Positions 1 to 10,743 of a DNA stretch of 64,000 nt are shown piece by piece (the first letter of the stretch is position 1; each line of letters starts with the position of its first letter). Source of the DNA: Mortierella alpina (lineage: Eukaryota; Mortierellomycota; Mortierellomycetes; Mortierellales; Mortierellaceae); contig JANATF010000004.1 in NCBI GenBank assembly GCA_029449245.1, positions 992,001 to 1,056,000 of the forward strand. Reading direction: 5' to 3'. Both the position numbers and the translations under genes were made by a program. Below the pieces are notes generated by a model. It saw only the letters and a list, made by a program, of their open reading frames with translations, did not search any database and had not been told where the DNA came from.

Positions 1-1540
1 CAAGACGCGTCTATGCCATGTCCAACTGGCTTCGTCCCCTTTGCCCCGCTCGATCCTCCAGAGTGGCAGATCAGTGTGTGCCTTGATGCTCAGCAGATGT
101 CGACGTTTCAGAACTGGGTTCTCATGGGATCCAAGGACTCTAGAGCCACATCCTTCGTCCCCCCACGCTTGCGTGTTTGCGTTCGAGAGCCTTCCAATGT
201 CGAACTTGCATGAATTACAGCCAGAGTATCTACGGCGATATGAACAGGTGGTTTTGCAGTCGCAGGCCAGGGGACACGAACTTAAATGAGAGGGCGAGAG
301 GAGACAGTCGGCACAAATAGCCAAGCTCGTGAGTCGTAAGCAAGAGGGGCAAGGCTATCCCTAGACCAGAGCGATTGCTGAAAGTCCAGTGCGACAGACC
401 TCCCCAAGCGGCCTCTTCAGACTCTGTAAGACACCTTGCACGTCGTTGAACGGACAAGGGCACCGCACAGATGGACATGCATTTCATACCACCTGCATCC
501 CCATGCTGCCATTGCGCATGCATACTATATACCTTGACTGGGCTTTGTGGGATACGCACACGTAGGCGTATCTGCAAGGCAGCTCCTGGAGCTTTCACTC
601 GTTGCATGAGACTTATGGATAGTTGTCGTTCACTTCTTTACACGCAGCGCTGCTTTAGTGCCTGGTCTTTGTATTAGAAGGAGAACACTCGGGTAAGTGG
701 TGGCATGACGCTTGTCTTGATGTTGGCCTCGAATGTCCCGATTCTCTTGGCTGCTGAAAGCACCTTACGCCCCTGAATCGCGCATGAGAGAAGCAACCCA
801 TCTACGCCGTATAGTCAATGTGTTCGCGCAGAAGAGCCCAGCCTTGCTTAAGGAGTTCCAAGTCCATCAATAGACAGCATGAGTCGATATTTCCTTCCAC
901 CTGCTTCTCCCTCTTGACGTCCTATCTGACTCACGGTGGACACATGTAGCCATGTGTCCTGGACTTTACTGTATTATTGTACGTCATTGCAAACACTCGC
1001 TCAGTCGGGGTCCACCTGGATTCTATGAACATGAACAACGTTGGGGAGCAAAGGAGGTATGCCATGTGCAAACGAGTGTTCGTTGTGAGACTGCAGGAGA
1101 ATGTCTGGCAAAAGGGTGCGCACTCTAGTTTTTTAACATGTGCAGGCAAGTGTGTTAAGCAAGGATGGAAGTAGCGTGTGCTGCAGAAGCATGTTCTCTG
1201 ATGGTCAGACCCCCCAAGTGTACATGGCCATGCTTGCTATGAATGCACATGTACCCCTGACTCACAGCAGGACCCAGCCAAAGAAGCAAACAAAAAAAAC
1301 TAGGGGACCTGGTCCTGGGAAGATCAACACCCTTCCGTCCTCCCATCCCCCTGGCACGATTCATGCATGCATGCATTGGTTGACCGTAAGAATAAGGCTG
1401 GTCATTGTCTACCCGACCTCATGGCCACTTACCACGCAGAACCTAAAAATGGCCGTCTCCTTGGGACACTACTTTTGGGGTGTGTTCCCAGGAGCTGTGT
1501 TACGTTCAATTATGATTTCGACAGGAGACATGTCACTGCA
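1..1540. other. No supported gene
   Basis: Only short open frames without recognisable domains, frame-preserving introns or consistent codon use were seen. The right end is presumably the promoter of the gene starting at 1644. I see nothing else I can support. Confidence 0.5.
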
Positions 1541-1547
1541 ATATAAA
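1541..1547 (+). promoter_or_regulatory. TATA-like box of the 1644 gene
   Basis: The sequence ATATAAA lies 97 bp upstream of the ATG at 1644, at a spacing normal for a TATA box plus a short leader. It supports 1644 as the true start. Confidence 0.4.
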
Positions 1548-1643
1548 GTGCCTCACCTCCCTGCTCAACGGTCTCTATATTCTCCTCAAGCTTAACCATC
1601 ACCCCAATACCTCCAAAGGCCTAAACCCACACCGCACCCAACT

Positions 1644-3155
1644 ATGTCAACCACCCTGGTACACAAGTATCAGACTCTCAAGGCAAAAAAGTCGTCCAAG
1701 CGCGTCTCGTCCGAGGATATGTTTCCAAAACACTCTAGATCTGCCTCCACACCTTCCTCTTCCACTACACCCTCAATATCGCCTTCGACATCCCGTGCCT
1801 CGCCCCAGCCAGAGTCCTACGCCGTGTTCCTTTCAGATCTTGTCACAGTGTTCAACACACTGTCCGCACCGTCAACAGCCCCAACAGACTCTTCCTCACT
1901 ACATGTATCCTTTGCAGGAACAACCCACTTGGCTCACGTTGACACCAACCAAAAGAAAAAGGTCGTCAAAGCCCTCCAGCACGCCGACCCGGTCAAGGTC
2001 AACGAGGTCATTGCTCTATTGAAAGCCATGCCCGATCCAACTACAGCACACCCGCCCCAGGAGCGTAAGAAAACTCACAGCCGAGGGTCCAGCACTCAAA
2101 GCAGCTGCTCGCTCAAGGAAGCCAAGGAAACAGAGAAGGCCAGGATCAAGAAGCAGAAACAGGAGCAGCTGGATCAGGAACTGGAAGAGTGGGACAAGGT
2201 CGAGAAAAGGAGTTTCTGGGAATCACAAAAGATCAATGACCAAACGACGGGGATCGTGGATCCACAATCCTGCAAAGGTCCAACAGATGCGTCCTGGTGG
2301 CTGTCATCAGTTCTGCCTGCTGTAGCGCCCGCCCCTTCAGCCTCGCCCGAGCCCTCCGTCCTCGCCACGGCAACAAAGGTTGTCGCACCAAAGGTCAAGG
2401 CCGCAGGTACCACTAAAGCCGTGGATCCATCGACATCCATTCTCGGAGGTCTATGGCTCAGCGCAAGAGCAAAGTCGCCGCCTCAGAGGGCGCTCTCGAC
2501 AGGAGAGCAGATCGCCAAGGCCGCAGCGTCACTTCTTGCAATAACCGCGCTCTCGAAAGAAAAGACTCCCAGTCCAACGACCAACACCCAGTCTGAGAAA
2601 TCGCTTCACCGTCAAGCATCTGCACCAGTGCTGAGGAGCGCGACCCCGAAAGCATTGCTCACGACCACGAAGGCGCACTCGTCTGATGTCCTCCTCGGTC
2701 TTAATAGGAAGTCGACCTCACCTTCCGTTGCTTCAGGATCTCCTTCCTACTTGATTGCGACCATCAACTCGCTCACACGTCAGCTCATGACTTTGCACCA
2801 CGGTTGTCCGCCAGTGCGCTGCTTCTGGTGGGGCTACTCCATCTACCTCAATCGTCCCTGGATGTCTCAACTGCAGCGCGCATCCAACACGGGCCAAGTG
2901 TTTTACGGGTTCCTTTGCAGTACCATCGGATCCCACCCATGGCTTGCTGCCTTGCTGCCTCTAATCTCTGCCTGGGTTGGCCATCAATGGTCCACGATGA
3001 AGGCTGCGGACAAGGGACGGGGCGTGGTCGTGAGCGCCACATGGGTCTTGCCCGTCGCTCTGGCCTCCAAGTCTTGGGAGGATGAGGACGATCCTGTGCC
3101 TGCGGGCACCAAGTCGACTTTTAAATCCAAGCTCAAGATCCACAAGCGGGCGTGA
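1644..3155 (+). CDS. Orphan Ser/Thr/Pro-rich protein with hydrophobic C-terminal third
   Basis: Single-exon frame of 503 codons; I do not recognise the family. Residues about 27-60 are rich in Ser, Thr and Pro. Residues about 153-190 are a charged Lys/Glu/Gln stretch likely to be helical or coiled-coil (KKQKQEQLDQELEEW). Residues about 395-450 and 459-478 are hydrophobic and Trp-rich (for example LAALLPLISAWVGHQW) and could be membrane-associated hairpins. The tail is basic. The start is supported by a TATA-like box 97 bp upstream. There is no signal peptide and no catalytic motif I can name. It may be a lineage-specific membrane-associated protein. The length of the frame and its sensible composition argue that it is real; the function is unknown. 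Confidence 0.6.
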   Translation: MSTTLVHKYQTLKAKKSSKRVSSEDMFPKHSRSASTPSSSTTPSISPSTSRASPQPESYAVFLSDLVTVFNTLSAPSTAPTDSSSLHVSFAGTTHLAHVDTNQKKKVVKALQHADPVKVNEVIALLKAMPDPTTAHPPQERKKTHSRGSSTQSSCSLKEAKETEKARIKKQKQEQLDQELEEWDKVEKRSFWESQKINDQTTGIVDPQSCKGPTDASWWLSSVLPAVAPAPSASPEPSVLATATKVVAPKVKAAGTTKAVDPSTSILGGLWLSARAKSPPQRALSTGEQIAKAAASLLAITALSKEKTPSPTTNTQSEKSLHRQASAPVLRSATPKALLTTTKAHSSDVLLGLNRKSTSPSVASGSPSYLIATINSLTRQLMTLHHGCPPVRCFWWGYSIYLNRPWMSQLQRASNTGQVFYGFLCSTIGSHPWLAALLPLISAWVGHQWSTMKAADKGRGVVVSATWVLPVALASKSWEDEDDPVPAGTKSTFKSKLKIHKRA

Positions 3156-3999
3156 GAAACGAGCTCGTCCACCTCGATCATATAATACAGTCAATTAATA
3201 CATATACCATAACTCGACCATAGCAATCACAACACTGTCTTGGGCTCGATGGATGGTCGGCTGCAGACGATCCCACGCGGGTGTCACCTTGAATCAGCGT
3301 GTTCGTATGAATGCAGCGCCAGTGTTGGAAATTCAATCGAGGCATCCATTCCAAGGATCGAGATCTGATGTACATGTACTCAAGATTCATCCTCCTATGT
3401 TTCTATGCACACGCGTGTGGACTCGACCTGGCCGTGCTGGCCGTGCTGTCAAGGTGTATTGGCTCTACTGCTCTACGATGTAGCTGGTATGTTTGTTTCC
3501 ACTGCCGCTCGTAGGTTTCTTCTGCTCCTGTCAGTGTGTGCAGCCCCTGTTTAATAGACTACCATCGATGGACGCAGGCTCCCATTGTGCGTGTGTGCTT
3601 GTTTGTGTGCTTGCGTGCTTGCTTCTGCATAAGACTGTCGGTGGTGGTTTTCCCTGTGGGCCCTCTTGGAACGAGAACTGGAAACAAACAAGATGCGCAT
3701 AAGGCCGTGCGCTGCATCCCGTCGCTGTCCCGGGCGTGTGCCCTTGCCTGAGCCTGTGCTCTACGCCTCTTTTTTCTCACACAGTAGTGTCTCATCATCT
3801 CAGCGCGCATTTGCCCATCACCCCCTGCAGTTCTTTTTCTTTTTTTCTTTCCTCTTCCTTGTCCTCATCCTCGTCCTCTTCGTCTCCTTTCCATCACCTC
3901 GTCTTTTCTCTCTCTCTCTCTCTCTCTCTCTCCCACGCTCGCTCGAACCTCTTCCTCTTCCTCGGATCGACCGATACCCTTCCTGCTTCGCTCTCGACC
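3156..3999. other. Intergenic region with pyrimidine-rich leader
   Basis: This is the 3' end of the upstream gene and the promoter/leader of the amidohydrolase gene. The last 170 bp are strongly C+T rich, with a (CT)n microsatellite at about 3908-3932 and long T/C tracts from 3831. Such tracts are common just upstream of fungal start codons. No gene was seen. Confidence 0.5.
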
Positions 4000-6900
4000 A
4001 TGGCTGACTATCAGCGTCTCCCCCAGCAGGATCCAGAGCAGCCTGGCTTTCCTCCAAAAAAAGAGGAGCCGCTCTTGCAGAGGACCAGCACCATCCTCGT
4101 GGCCACGGCCGCCATCGTTCTATTTGCAGCTGCAGCGTACGTCCTCGGCGCCGCAAACGAGCTTGCCCACACCAAGGTTGTGTTTGAGAGCCCCGGCATA
4201 TCCTCGCAGCACTTCAAGGAAGGCCTCGCAAAGTGCAACGCTATCCGTAGGGAGGGCAAGCACCTCTACCCGCCTGCAGCATCCAGAAAGTTCAACCCTC
4301 GTTTTGTCAACGGCACCGCTGCAACGCTCCTCAAGAACGGCTATATCTTTGATGGCGTCTCTGAGGCATACCCAGGCGATATCCTGATCGACCGCGGCAT
4401 CATTGTTCAGATTGGGCCGTCCATCGAGGCTCTGCAGGATGTGGTCGTTGTTGATCTGAAGGGCCACGTCGTCACCCCTGGCATCGTCGACATGCACAGG
4501 TAAGAGTTTAACTTTTTTTTTTGGACCCCTTGGGTCGTTTAACGCCAGCAACAGAGCCTGATACTGACACTGGTGAATCCTCATTCCGTCTGATTTAGCC
4601 ATTTGGGCTTGCTCAACTGGCCAACCTTGGATGCCACCATGGATATCACCGAAGCGGTAACACCGATGACGCCTTTTACGCGCTCCATCGATGGATTCAA
4701 CCCGAGTGATCTGGCCAGAGAGCGAGTTGTTTCCGGCGGGGTGACCAGCATCCTGGCTTTGCCTGGATCGGACAACATCATGGGAGGCGAGGCCTTTGCG
4801 TTCAAGCTGCGTGCTGTCGACACTCTAAGTACCGAGGATATGCAAATCGAGGCAGGCGTCCAAGACAAGTGGCGGTACATGAAGATGGCCTGTGGAGAGA
4901 ATCCCAAGAGGTATTACGGCTCTATGGGCGAAATGCCTCGAACCCGTCTTGGAGAAGGCTGGCTTTTGCGCGATCAGTTCACAAAGGCCACCGCACTCAA
5001 GGCTGCGCAAGATGACTGGTGCGATTCCGCGGCTGCCTTGCCTCACTTTGGTCGCCACCGCCTAAACACCCCGTTCCCAGAGGATCTGCAGTACGAGAGT
5101 TTAGTCGGAATCCTCAGAGATGATGTCCGCCTCAACATTCACTGCTACGAGACACATGATATTGAGACCATGGTGCGTCACTCGAATGAGTTCAAGTTCA
5201 AGATCACAGCGTTCCACCATGCATTGGATGCTTATCGCGTACCCGAAATCCTCAAGAGGGCTTACAAGCATGTTCCGACTGTCGCCACCTTTGCTGCCAA
5301 ATTTGGGTACGTTGTAGTGATTTGTGTTGACGAGGACTTAGTCAGCCCAGAGTAAGAACGAAGACCAACTAAGAACGAAGACAAATCTAACGGCTTGTAT
5401 TGTGCTCAAAGGTACAAGAAAGAAGCCTTCCAGAGCTCAGTCAACGCACCCAAGATCCTCGTCGATGCTGGCATCTCTGTTGCCATCAAGAGCGATCATC
5501 CTATCCTTGACTCGCAGCACCTCGTCTACCACGCGGCGATGGCGCACCACTATGGCCTTACAGAAACCGAGGCACTCGCCTCTGTGACATCAGTCCCAGC
5601 CAAGGCCTTGGGTCTTGACCACCGCATTGGCAAGATCGCGCTAGGTATGGACGCAGATGTTGTTGTCTGGGAAAGACACCCCTTGTCTCTTGGGTCGCAT
5701 CCGTTGCAGGTCTACATTGACGGTGTGCCCCAGATCAAGAACGCGGACCCAATGGAATGGAGCGTTCAAGGAGAACCCCTCGAGTTCAAAGAGTTGCCCA
5801 GTCTCACCATTCCTAAAACTAAGGACGCCTGCTCAACCACCAATGGAAACTCTGTGTATACAGGCGTTAAAAAGATCTTTCTGAAGGGGATTGAAGAGTT
5901 TAGCCAAGATGGCGACCTATCTGTGGTGATCGAGGATAACGAGATCGTATGCACGGGCCGATGCCAGCATTATCAAGCAAGGATGAGCATGGACGTGCCA
6001 GTCTATGATCTTGGAGGCGAGGGAGTTGTCTTGCCATCGATGCTCTCTGTGGGAACACCTCTCCTTGGTTTACAAGAAATCTCTCTGGAACCCCGGACAG
6101 GCGATGGCGTTGGCAGTGTCGACTCAAAGATCGCGCACGCAATTGACGGACTCAAGTTTGGCGGCCTTCACATGGAGGAGGCCTACAAGGCTGGTATTCT
6201 GATCGGTGTGACAGCGCCGGTTTCGGAGCACGTCGTCCAGGGTGTCTCTGTCGCCTTTTCCACGGGTGCTGAGGACGGTAGGTGCCTCTTTGTATACCAT
6301 TTTACAGCTGTTGGGACTGATATCAAGGACCACTCATTTAACTCGTTCTTTCCCTCGCTTGCTACGTTTTTTCGAATCCATGTAGCCTTGTCTTCTTCGA
6401 ACGCAATTGTCAAGAAATATGTTGCGCTGCATGCCAGGATCGGACAGGAGTCAAAGTCCAAGATGTTCCCGACAGTGTCCTCTCAAATCGCATTCTTGCG
6501 CTCGGCACTGGAAAAGGGTCTGAGCAAGATTTTCCCCGCAAATGAGTTTGATCAAGTTGTCGTGGGTGTGCTTCCTCTGGTGGTTGAGGTCCACAATCGA
6601 GACGAGATTATACGCTTGATCCATGTGAAGAAGGAGCTGGAGCATCAGGGCGCAAGGATCAAGATGGCTCTGTATGGCGCCACCGAGGCTTGGACCGTCG
6701 CAGAGCACTTGGCTCAAGAGAACATTGGCGTCATCCTGGGACCTTACCACTGCACGCCTGAACGCTGGACAGCACAGCGGTGTCTGGCTGGAGCACCTTT
6801 GACAAAGGAGACTGGTCTCACCGCCTTGTACAAAGCTGGTGTCAAGGTTGGATTGGCTGCCCACGAGTTCGCGGACATTCGCCAGTTGCCTTGGTTAGCA

Positions 6901-7104
6901 GCCTGGGCCAAGTCCGACCTGGGCATGACAGAGAAGGAGGCAGTCGGTCTGATCACATGGAACCTGGCAGAGATTGTGGGCTTGCCTTCAGCGCCCACAG
7001 GCTTGGTGATTTACAATGGAAGTCCCTTTGAGTTTGGCGCTAAGGTCGCTGTCATCGTGGGTGGTGGAAAGAAGGGTGTCCAATGCAACCCGCGTGCATT
7101 CTAG
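4000..7104 (+). CDS. Membrane-anchored double-domain amidohydrolase (carbohydrate esterase 9-like)
   Basis: Four exons: 4000-4499, 4599-5306, 5412-6277, 6386-7104, giving 930 aa. The start is the ATG in ACCATGG at 4000. Residues about 31-51 are one transmembrane segment after a short acidic cytosolic tail, so it is a type II membrane protein. The first half has the amidohydrolase fold signature: a GIVDMHSHLG metal site (H166, H168) restored exactly across the first intron, later His residues (about H348, H373) and an SDHP segment with D431. The second half, from about residue 485, looks like a repeated but degenerate domain that lacks the HxH pair. Fungal proteins of this kind are often named CE9 or metallo-dependent hydrolase; the substrate is unknown. 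Intron 3 (6278-6385) is 108 bp without stops, so retention would keep the frame. Confidence 0.85.
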
Positions 7105-7250
7105 CTTCTTCGAAATGCCATCCTCGCGTCTCTTAACAGGTTCATGTAAATAAAAAAACAGATTCTTTTTTTTTTCTTTGGCATGCAATCTTTTTTTTTT
7201 ATGCCATCACGCTCCTGTGAAGTAGTGATTTCTCTAAGTGCATGGACCGC

Positions 7251-7310
7251 CCTCTAATTGCACGAAAAATCCTCTAATTGCAAGAAACTTTCTGTAATTG
7301 CACGAAATTT
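7251..7310 (+). repeat. Three tandem 20-bp units
   Basis: Units at 7251-7270, 7271-7290 and 7291-7310 share the core CTNTAATTGCACGAAA with one to a few differences each. They end 59 bp before the tRNA-Arg gene. No function is evident. Confidence 0.75.
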
Positions 7311-7369
7311 GCTCGCAGGTATATTATTTTCAATTTTAAGTTGAATCACCGTTCAGGTTCCTGGTCGCT

Positions 7370-7442
7370 GCCCTCGTGGGAAAATGGATATTCCATCTCC
7401 CTCCTAAGGTGAAAGTTCTAGGTTCGAGTCCTAGCGTGGGCG
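7370..7442 (+). tRNA. tRNA-Arg (anticodon CCT)
   Basis: A 73-nt cloverleaf folds by hand. The acceptor stem is GCCCTCG with CGTGGGC, with one T-T mismatch. The D stem is GGAA/TTCC with an 8-nt loop. The anticodon stem is TCTCC/GGTGA with one mismatch. The anticodon loop is CTCCTAA with anticodon CCT at 7403-7405. The T stem CTAGG/CCTAG encloses TTCGAGT, and the B box GGTTCGAGTCC is perfect. There is no intron. The anticodon arm closely resembles that of fungal tRNA-Arg(CCU). It decodes AGG. The poly-T run downstream is a normal Pol III stop. Confidence 0.9.
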
Positions 7443-7460
7443 AATAGATCAGGGATCTGG

Positions 7461-7472
7461 TTTTTTTTTTTT
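7461..7472 (+). terminator. Pol III terminator of tRNA-Arg
   Basis: A run of 12 T residues starts 18 nt after the tRNA 3' end, as expected for RNA polymerase III termination. Confidence 0.75.
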
Positions 7473-7829
7473 GCCGGTTCCTGATTTCCCGAATCCTGGC
7501 GCTTCGGGCTCATCTTGGCTGGTTTGTGGCGGCTCAGAGCAGTTTTTTTGGCTTCTGGTAAGACGGCAAGCCTGTGTTATTAGTTATTACTGATCAGCTC
7601 CCATTGATCGATGGCGCACACAGTGCACATGCATCTACAACAACTAAGCTGTTTGTTTGACCGATATCTTCATTCCGTCGTTCGTGGGTCCTCTTTTCAT
7701 TTCACTTCTATTTCCTTCTCCATCTCAACCATATTCTTTGTCACCCGCTCTTGCCAGAAACAAGACTTCACTTTGCCTGGCTCTACATCTGCAATCGCCC
7801 CTGTCGACAATCCCCCACTTCCTGGCACG

Positions 7830-9180
7830 ATGGATCACTCTGAGCAGGCCGCTCAAGGACTCGGTCCTTTCATTTCATACGTCCTTGGTTGGACCTACTT
7901 CATTGCCTGGTCTGCAAGCTTCTATCCACAGGCGATCCTCAACTGGCGGCGGAAGAGTGTCCAAGGTCTCTCTTTAGACTACATCTATCTCAACGTCCTC
8001 GGATTCCTTTGCTACTCGGTAATAGACCCCCAAACAGACAATACCGCGCCCATCAGTACTCTACACCCAACCTCTTTGTGGTCATTCATCAGGCGTTCTA
8101 ATATGGTGTTCATGACATGTTCATTTTCTTTTGGCAACACATGTATATCATCAGATCTTCAATGTGTCCTTCTTCTTCAGCTCCGAGATCCAGGATGAAT
8201 ACAAGCGACGGAACAACGGGAAAGAGAACCTCGTCCGTGCAAATGACATCTTTTTTGCCCTCCATGCTCTCATACTTTCAACATTTACTCTGGCGCAAAC
8301 TTGGGCCTATAAGGTAAAGCGAAAGAGACTTGAAAGTACACGGCATGCACGATGCAAAGCACGCCATTTTTTTTTCCTGGTCGTGACGCTAACAAAAAGG
8401 AAGGGAGGCGTGATGAAGTTGGCGCCTTTGCAGAGAGGAGTGAGTGGAGAGAAGATTTTTTTTTTGTCAAGGCCCTTGGTACAGGGGTGTGACAAAAGTC
8501 GGCGCATTGATGCAGCATCCTCCGCAGCTGGCTAAAAAATATGCTACACCCAAAGAATTGCTAGTTCTTTGTCTCACGACCCCCTCCATTTCTTCGTCGT
8601 ACGACTTCATTTTTTTTTGTATGGACTATTCTAGCGTCAGGAAAGCCATCAAAAAGTATCGCTGTGGGCCAAGATCTACATCGTTACTGCCGTCGTCATC
8701 GCACTAGGCCTTGCAGGTCAAGCGGCATTTGGAAAGCAGAGCCGGGAATGGATATACCTCCTTTATTATCTGAGCGCAGTGAAGCTCGTGATCAGCTTTC
8801 TCAAGTACTGTCCTCAGGTTTACATCAACTGGCGTTCAAAGTCCACCGTCGGATGGAGCATCCACAATATCCTCCTCGATTTCACAGGGGGCGTTCTCAG
8901 CATCGCACAGCTCGTTCTGGATGCCTCTATTGCGGGCGACTGGACAGGTATCTCGGGTGATCTGATCAAGTTTGGCCTGGGTTTCCTGAGCATCGCGTTC
9001 GACCTCATCTTCATGGCTCAGCATTATATCCTGTACAGAGACAGGACAGATTATTATGCACCCATGCGAGCTATCGACAAAATAGAGGGAGGTGCGAGGC
9101 GAGGTCTGCTTCAGCCGGAAACAAGGTATTATCAGACTATTAATGCAGCAGGCGACCTCGAAGGATCGCGTCTGCACTAA
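7830..9180 (+). CDS. Cystinosin-type vacuolar/lysosomal cystine transporter
   Basis: Three exons: 7830-8018, 8155-8313, 8635-9180 (297 aa). It is predicted to export cystine with protons from the vacuole. Both PQ-loop motifs are present: [19 protein letters not shown] near the N-terminus and [19 protein letters not shown] in the C-terminal half, the latter followed by LLDFTGG typical of cystinosin. About seven hydrophobic segments fit the 7-TM PQ-loop fold. Junctions are supported by family continuity ([13 protein letters not shown] and TWAYK/RQESHQK); all introns are in phase 0. Intron 2 (321 bp) is long for this window. The last residues do not show the GYDQL sorting signal of animal cystinosin. 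The first downstream neighbour begins only 138 bp after the stop. Confidence 0.9.
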
Positions 9181-9318
9181 TAAATGGGTTCGCGTTTCTT
9201 TGCGAGAACACGACAAGCCACATGCCTCTCGCGAACAGAGGCTGGGTGTTGTCTGCTCCGCCTCAAAGGTGTGCCAATTTCTTTACTGCACTATCCATCT
9301 GCTCAACGTTCACTACCC

Positions 9319-10662
9319 ATGTCGTCCATCAACTTTGTGAGCGCAGGCAAGGCATCAGTGCGTCTATTTGGTGTAGAGGCGATAGCATCAAAGGACATCC
9401 AGGAAGAGCAAGGGATGAACTACACACAGCACAAACAATTGACACATGCTTAATCCTTATTTCTTCGCCCTCACCCTTCCTTCCCCAGATTCCATCGAGG
9501 AGGCACGAAAGGAGCGACAGGAAGAGTGGAAAAAGGCCTACGAGAACAAAGAAAGTATGTTTTAACCAGACAGGTCTACGCCGGTATGATGAAAAATGGG
9601 AGTTACCCCAGACGGCCCTGTCGTGATTCTCACTATCGTTGTCCAACTCCTACACTTTTCTGTTTTCTTGGAAACACCTCGCCGCAGATCCACCGCCAAT
9701 CCAGGAAGAAGTGCCTTACGATCCGCGAACACTTTACGAGAGACTGCAGGAGCAAAAGCAAAAGAAGGACGATGCTTTTGCAGAGGCCACCAAGTTCGGT
9801 AACGCTATCAGAAAAAAGAAAACACTGGTCCTTTTGGGCAAAAACACTGGTCCTTTTGGGCAACCTTTTAACAATCGTGATCTCGAGCTCTATAGTCCTT
9901 CTTTCACTCAAAAACCCACTTTCTCTCCATTTGAACGCTTCACACTGGGTTCGTCTATCTCAATAGGCAACCTCATTCACAGGATCGACAACGACGAGTT
10001 TGATTTTCTGAGCACGCTGGAGAGTGAAGAAGCACAAAAGAAAAGAGAACTCGCCGAGCAAGAGGAAGAAGAGCTAAGAAAATTTCGCATGTAAGCGGAA
10101 TGCCTTTTCACATTGCACATCCGGATATAAGCATATAAGCAACATCATCGACAACAGCAACAACAGTAGCAGCAGTTGGAAATGGAGCCTCTGGACGCTA
10201 ACATCCGGTTATCTTTTGGGAACCTCTGCTCTTAGGAATGTACAATTGAAGACAGCGCCCGCGCCTTCGCAGTCTCTAATCAACAGCAGCACATCATTGG
10301 GAGCAGCGTCAGGATCCTCACTACCAGGACCATTCACAGGAACTGCAGCCCCAAAGAAAAAATCGTCTCTATTCGCAGGCCTAGTGAAGCGCGACCACTC
10401 TTCATCTTCAAAAGCCGCAGCAGCAGATTCCGTATTAGAAAAGGCATCAGCAAAGAGCAAAGAATCCACAGCAGACGCCAGTAAAGCGGGCGGCAAGCGG
10501 AAAGCCGATGAGGCAACAGAAACGACAGACAATCATGGATCGACGATCGAGGGCAAGAAATCAAAACTCGCACCCTCTGTTGTACCTTCCAGCACCAAAA
10601 AACCCAATGCATTACTAAGCCTAGTCGCATACGACTCTAGCAGCGACGAGGATGATGATTGA
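9319..10662 (+). CDS. NIP30/PSME3IP1 (FAM192A)-like nuclear protein
   Basis: Five exons: 9319-9346, 9489-9554, 9688-9798, 9967-10090, 10236-10662 (251 aa). The N-terminal half matches the NIP30 domain: FVSADSIEEARKERQEEW, then PYDPRTLYERLQEQKQKK, then RIDNDEFDFLSTLE. In animals this protein binds the proteasome activator PA28-gamma; a role here is inference. The C-terminal half is low-complexity and ends in an acidic DSSSDEDDD tail. Intron 1 (9347-9488) has a GC donor (AG|GCAAGG) with a normal AG acceptor; only this choice restores the domain. Intron 3 (9799-9966, 168 bp) has no stop and is a multiple of three, and contains a 22-bp tandem duplication. It ends 81 bp from the convergent mannosyltransferase gene. 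Confidence 0.85.
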
Positions 10663-10743
10663 ATGAATTAAACCAAGCACTGTTCTTCATTCGCATAAAT
10701 ACTATGTACAGTACGACATACCAACTCCCTACGAGACACCATT

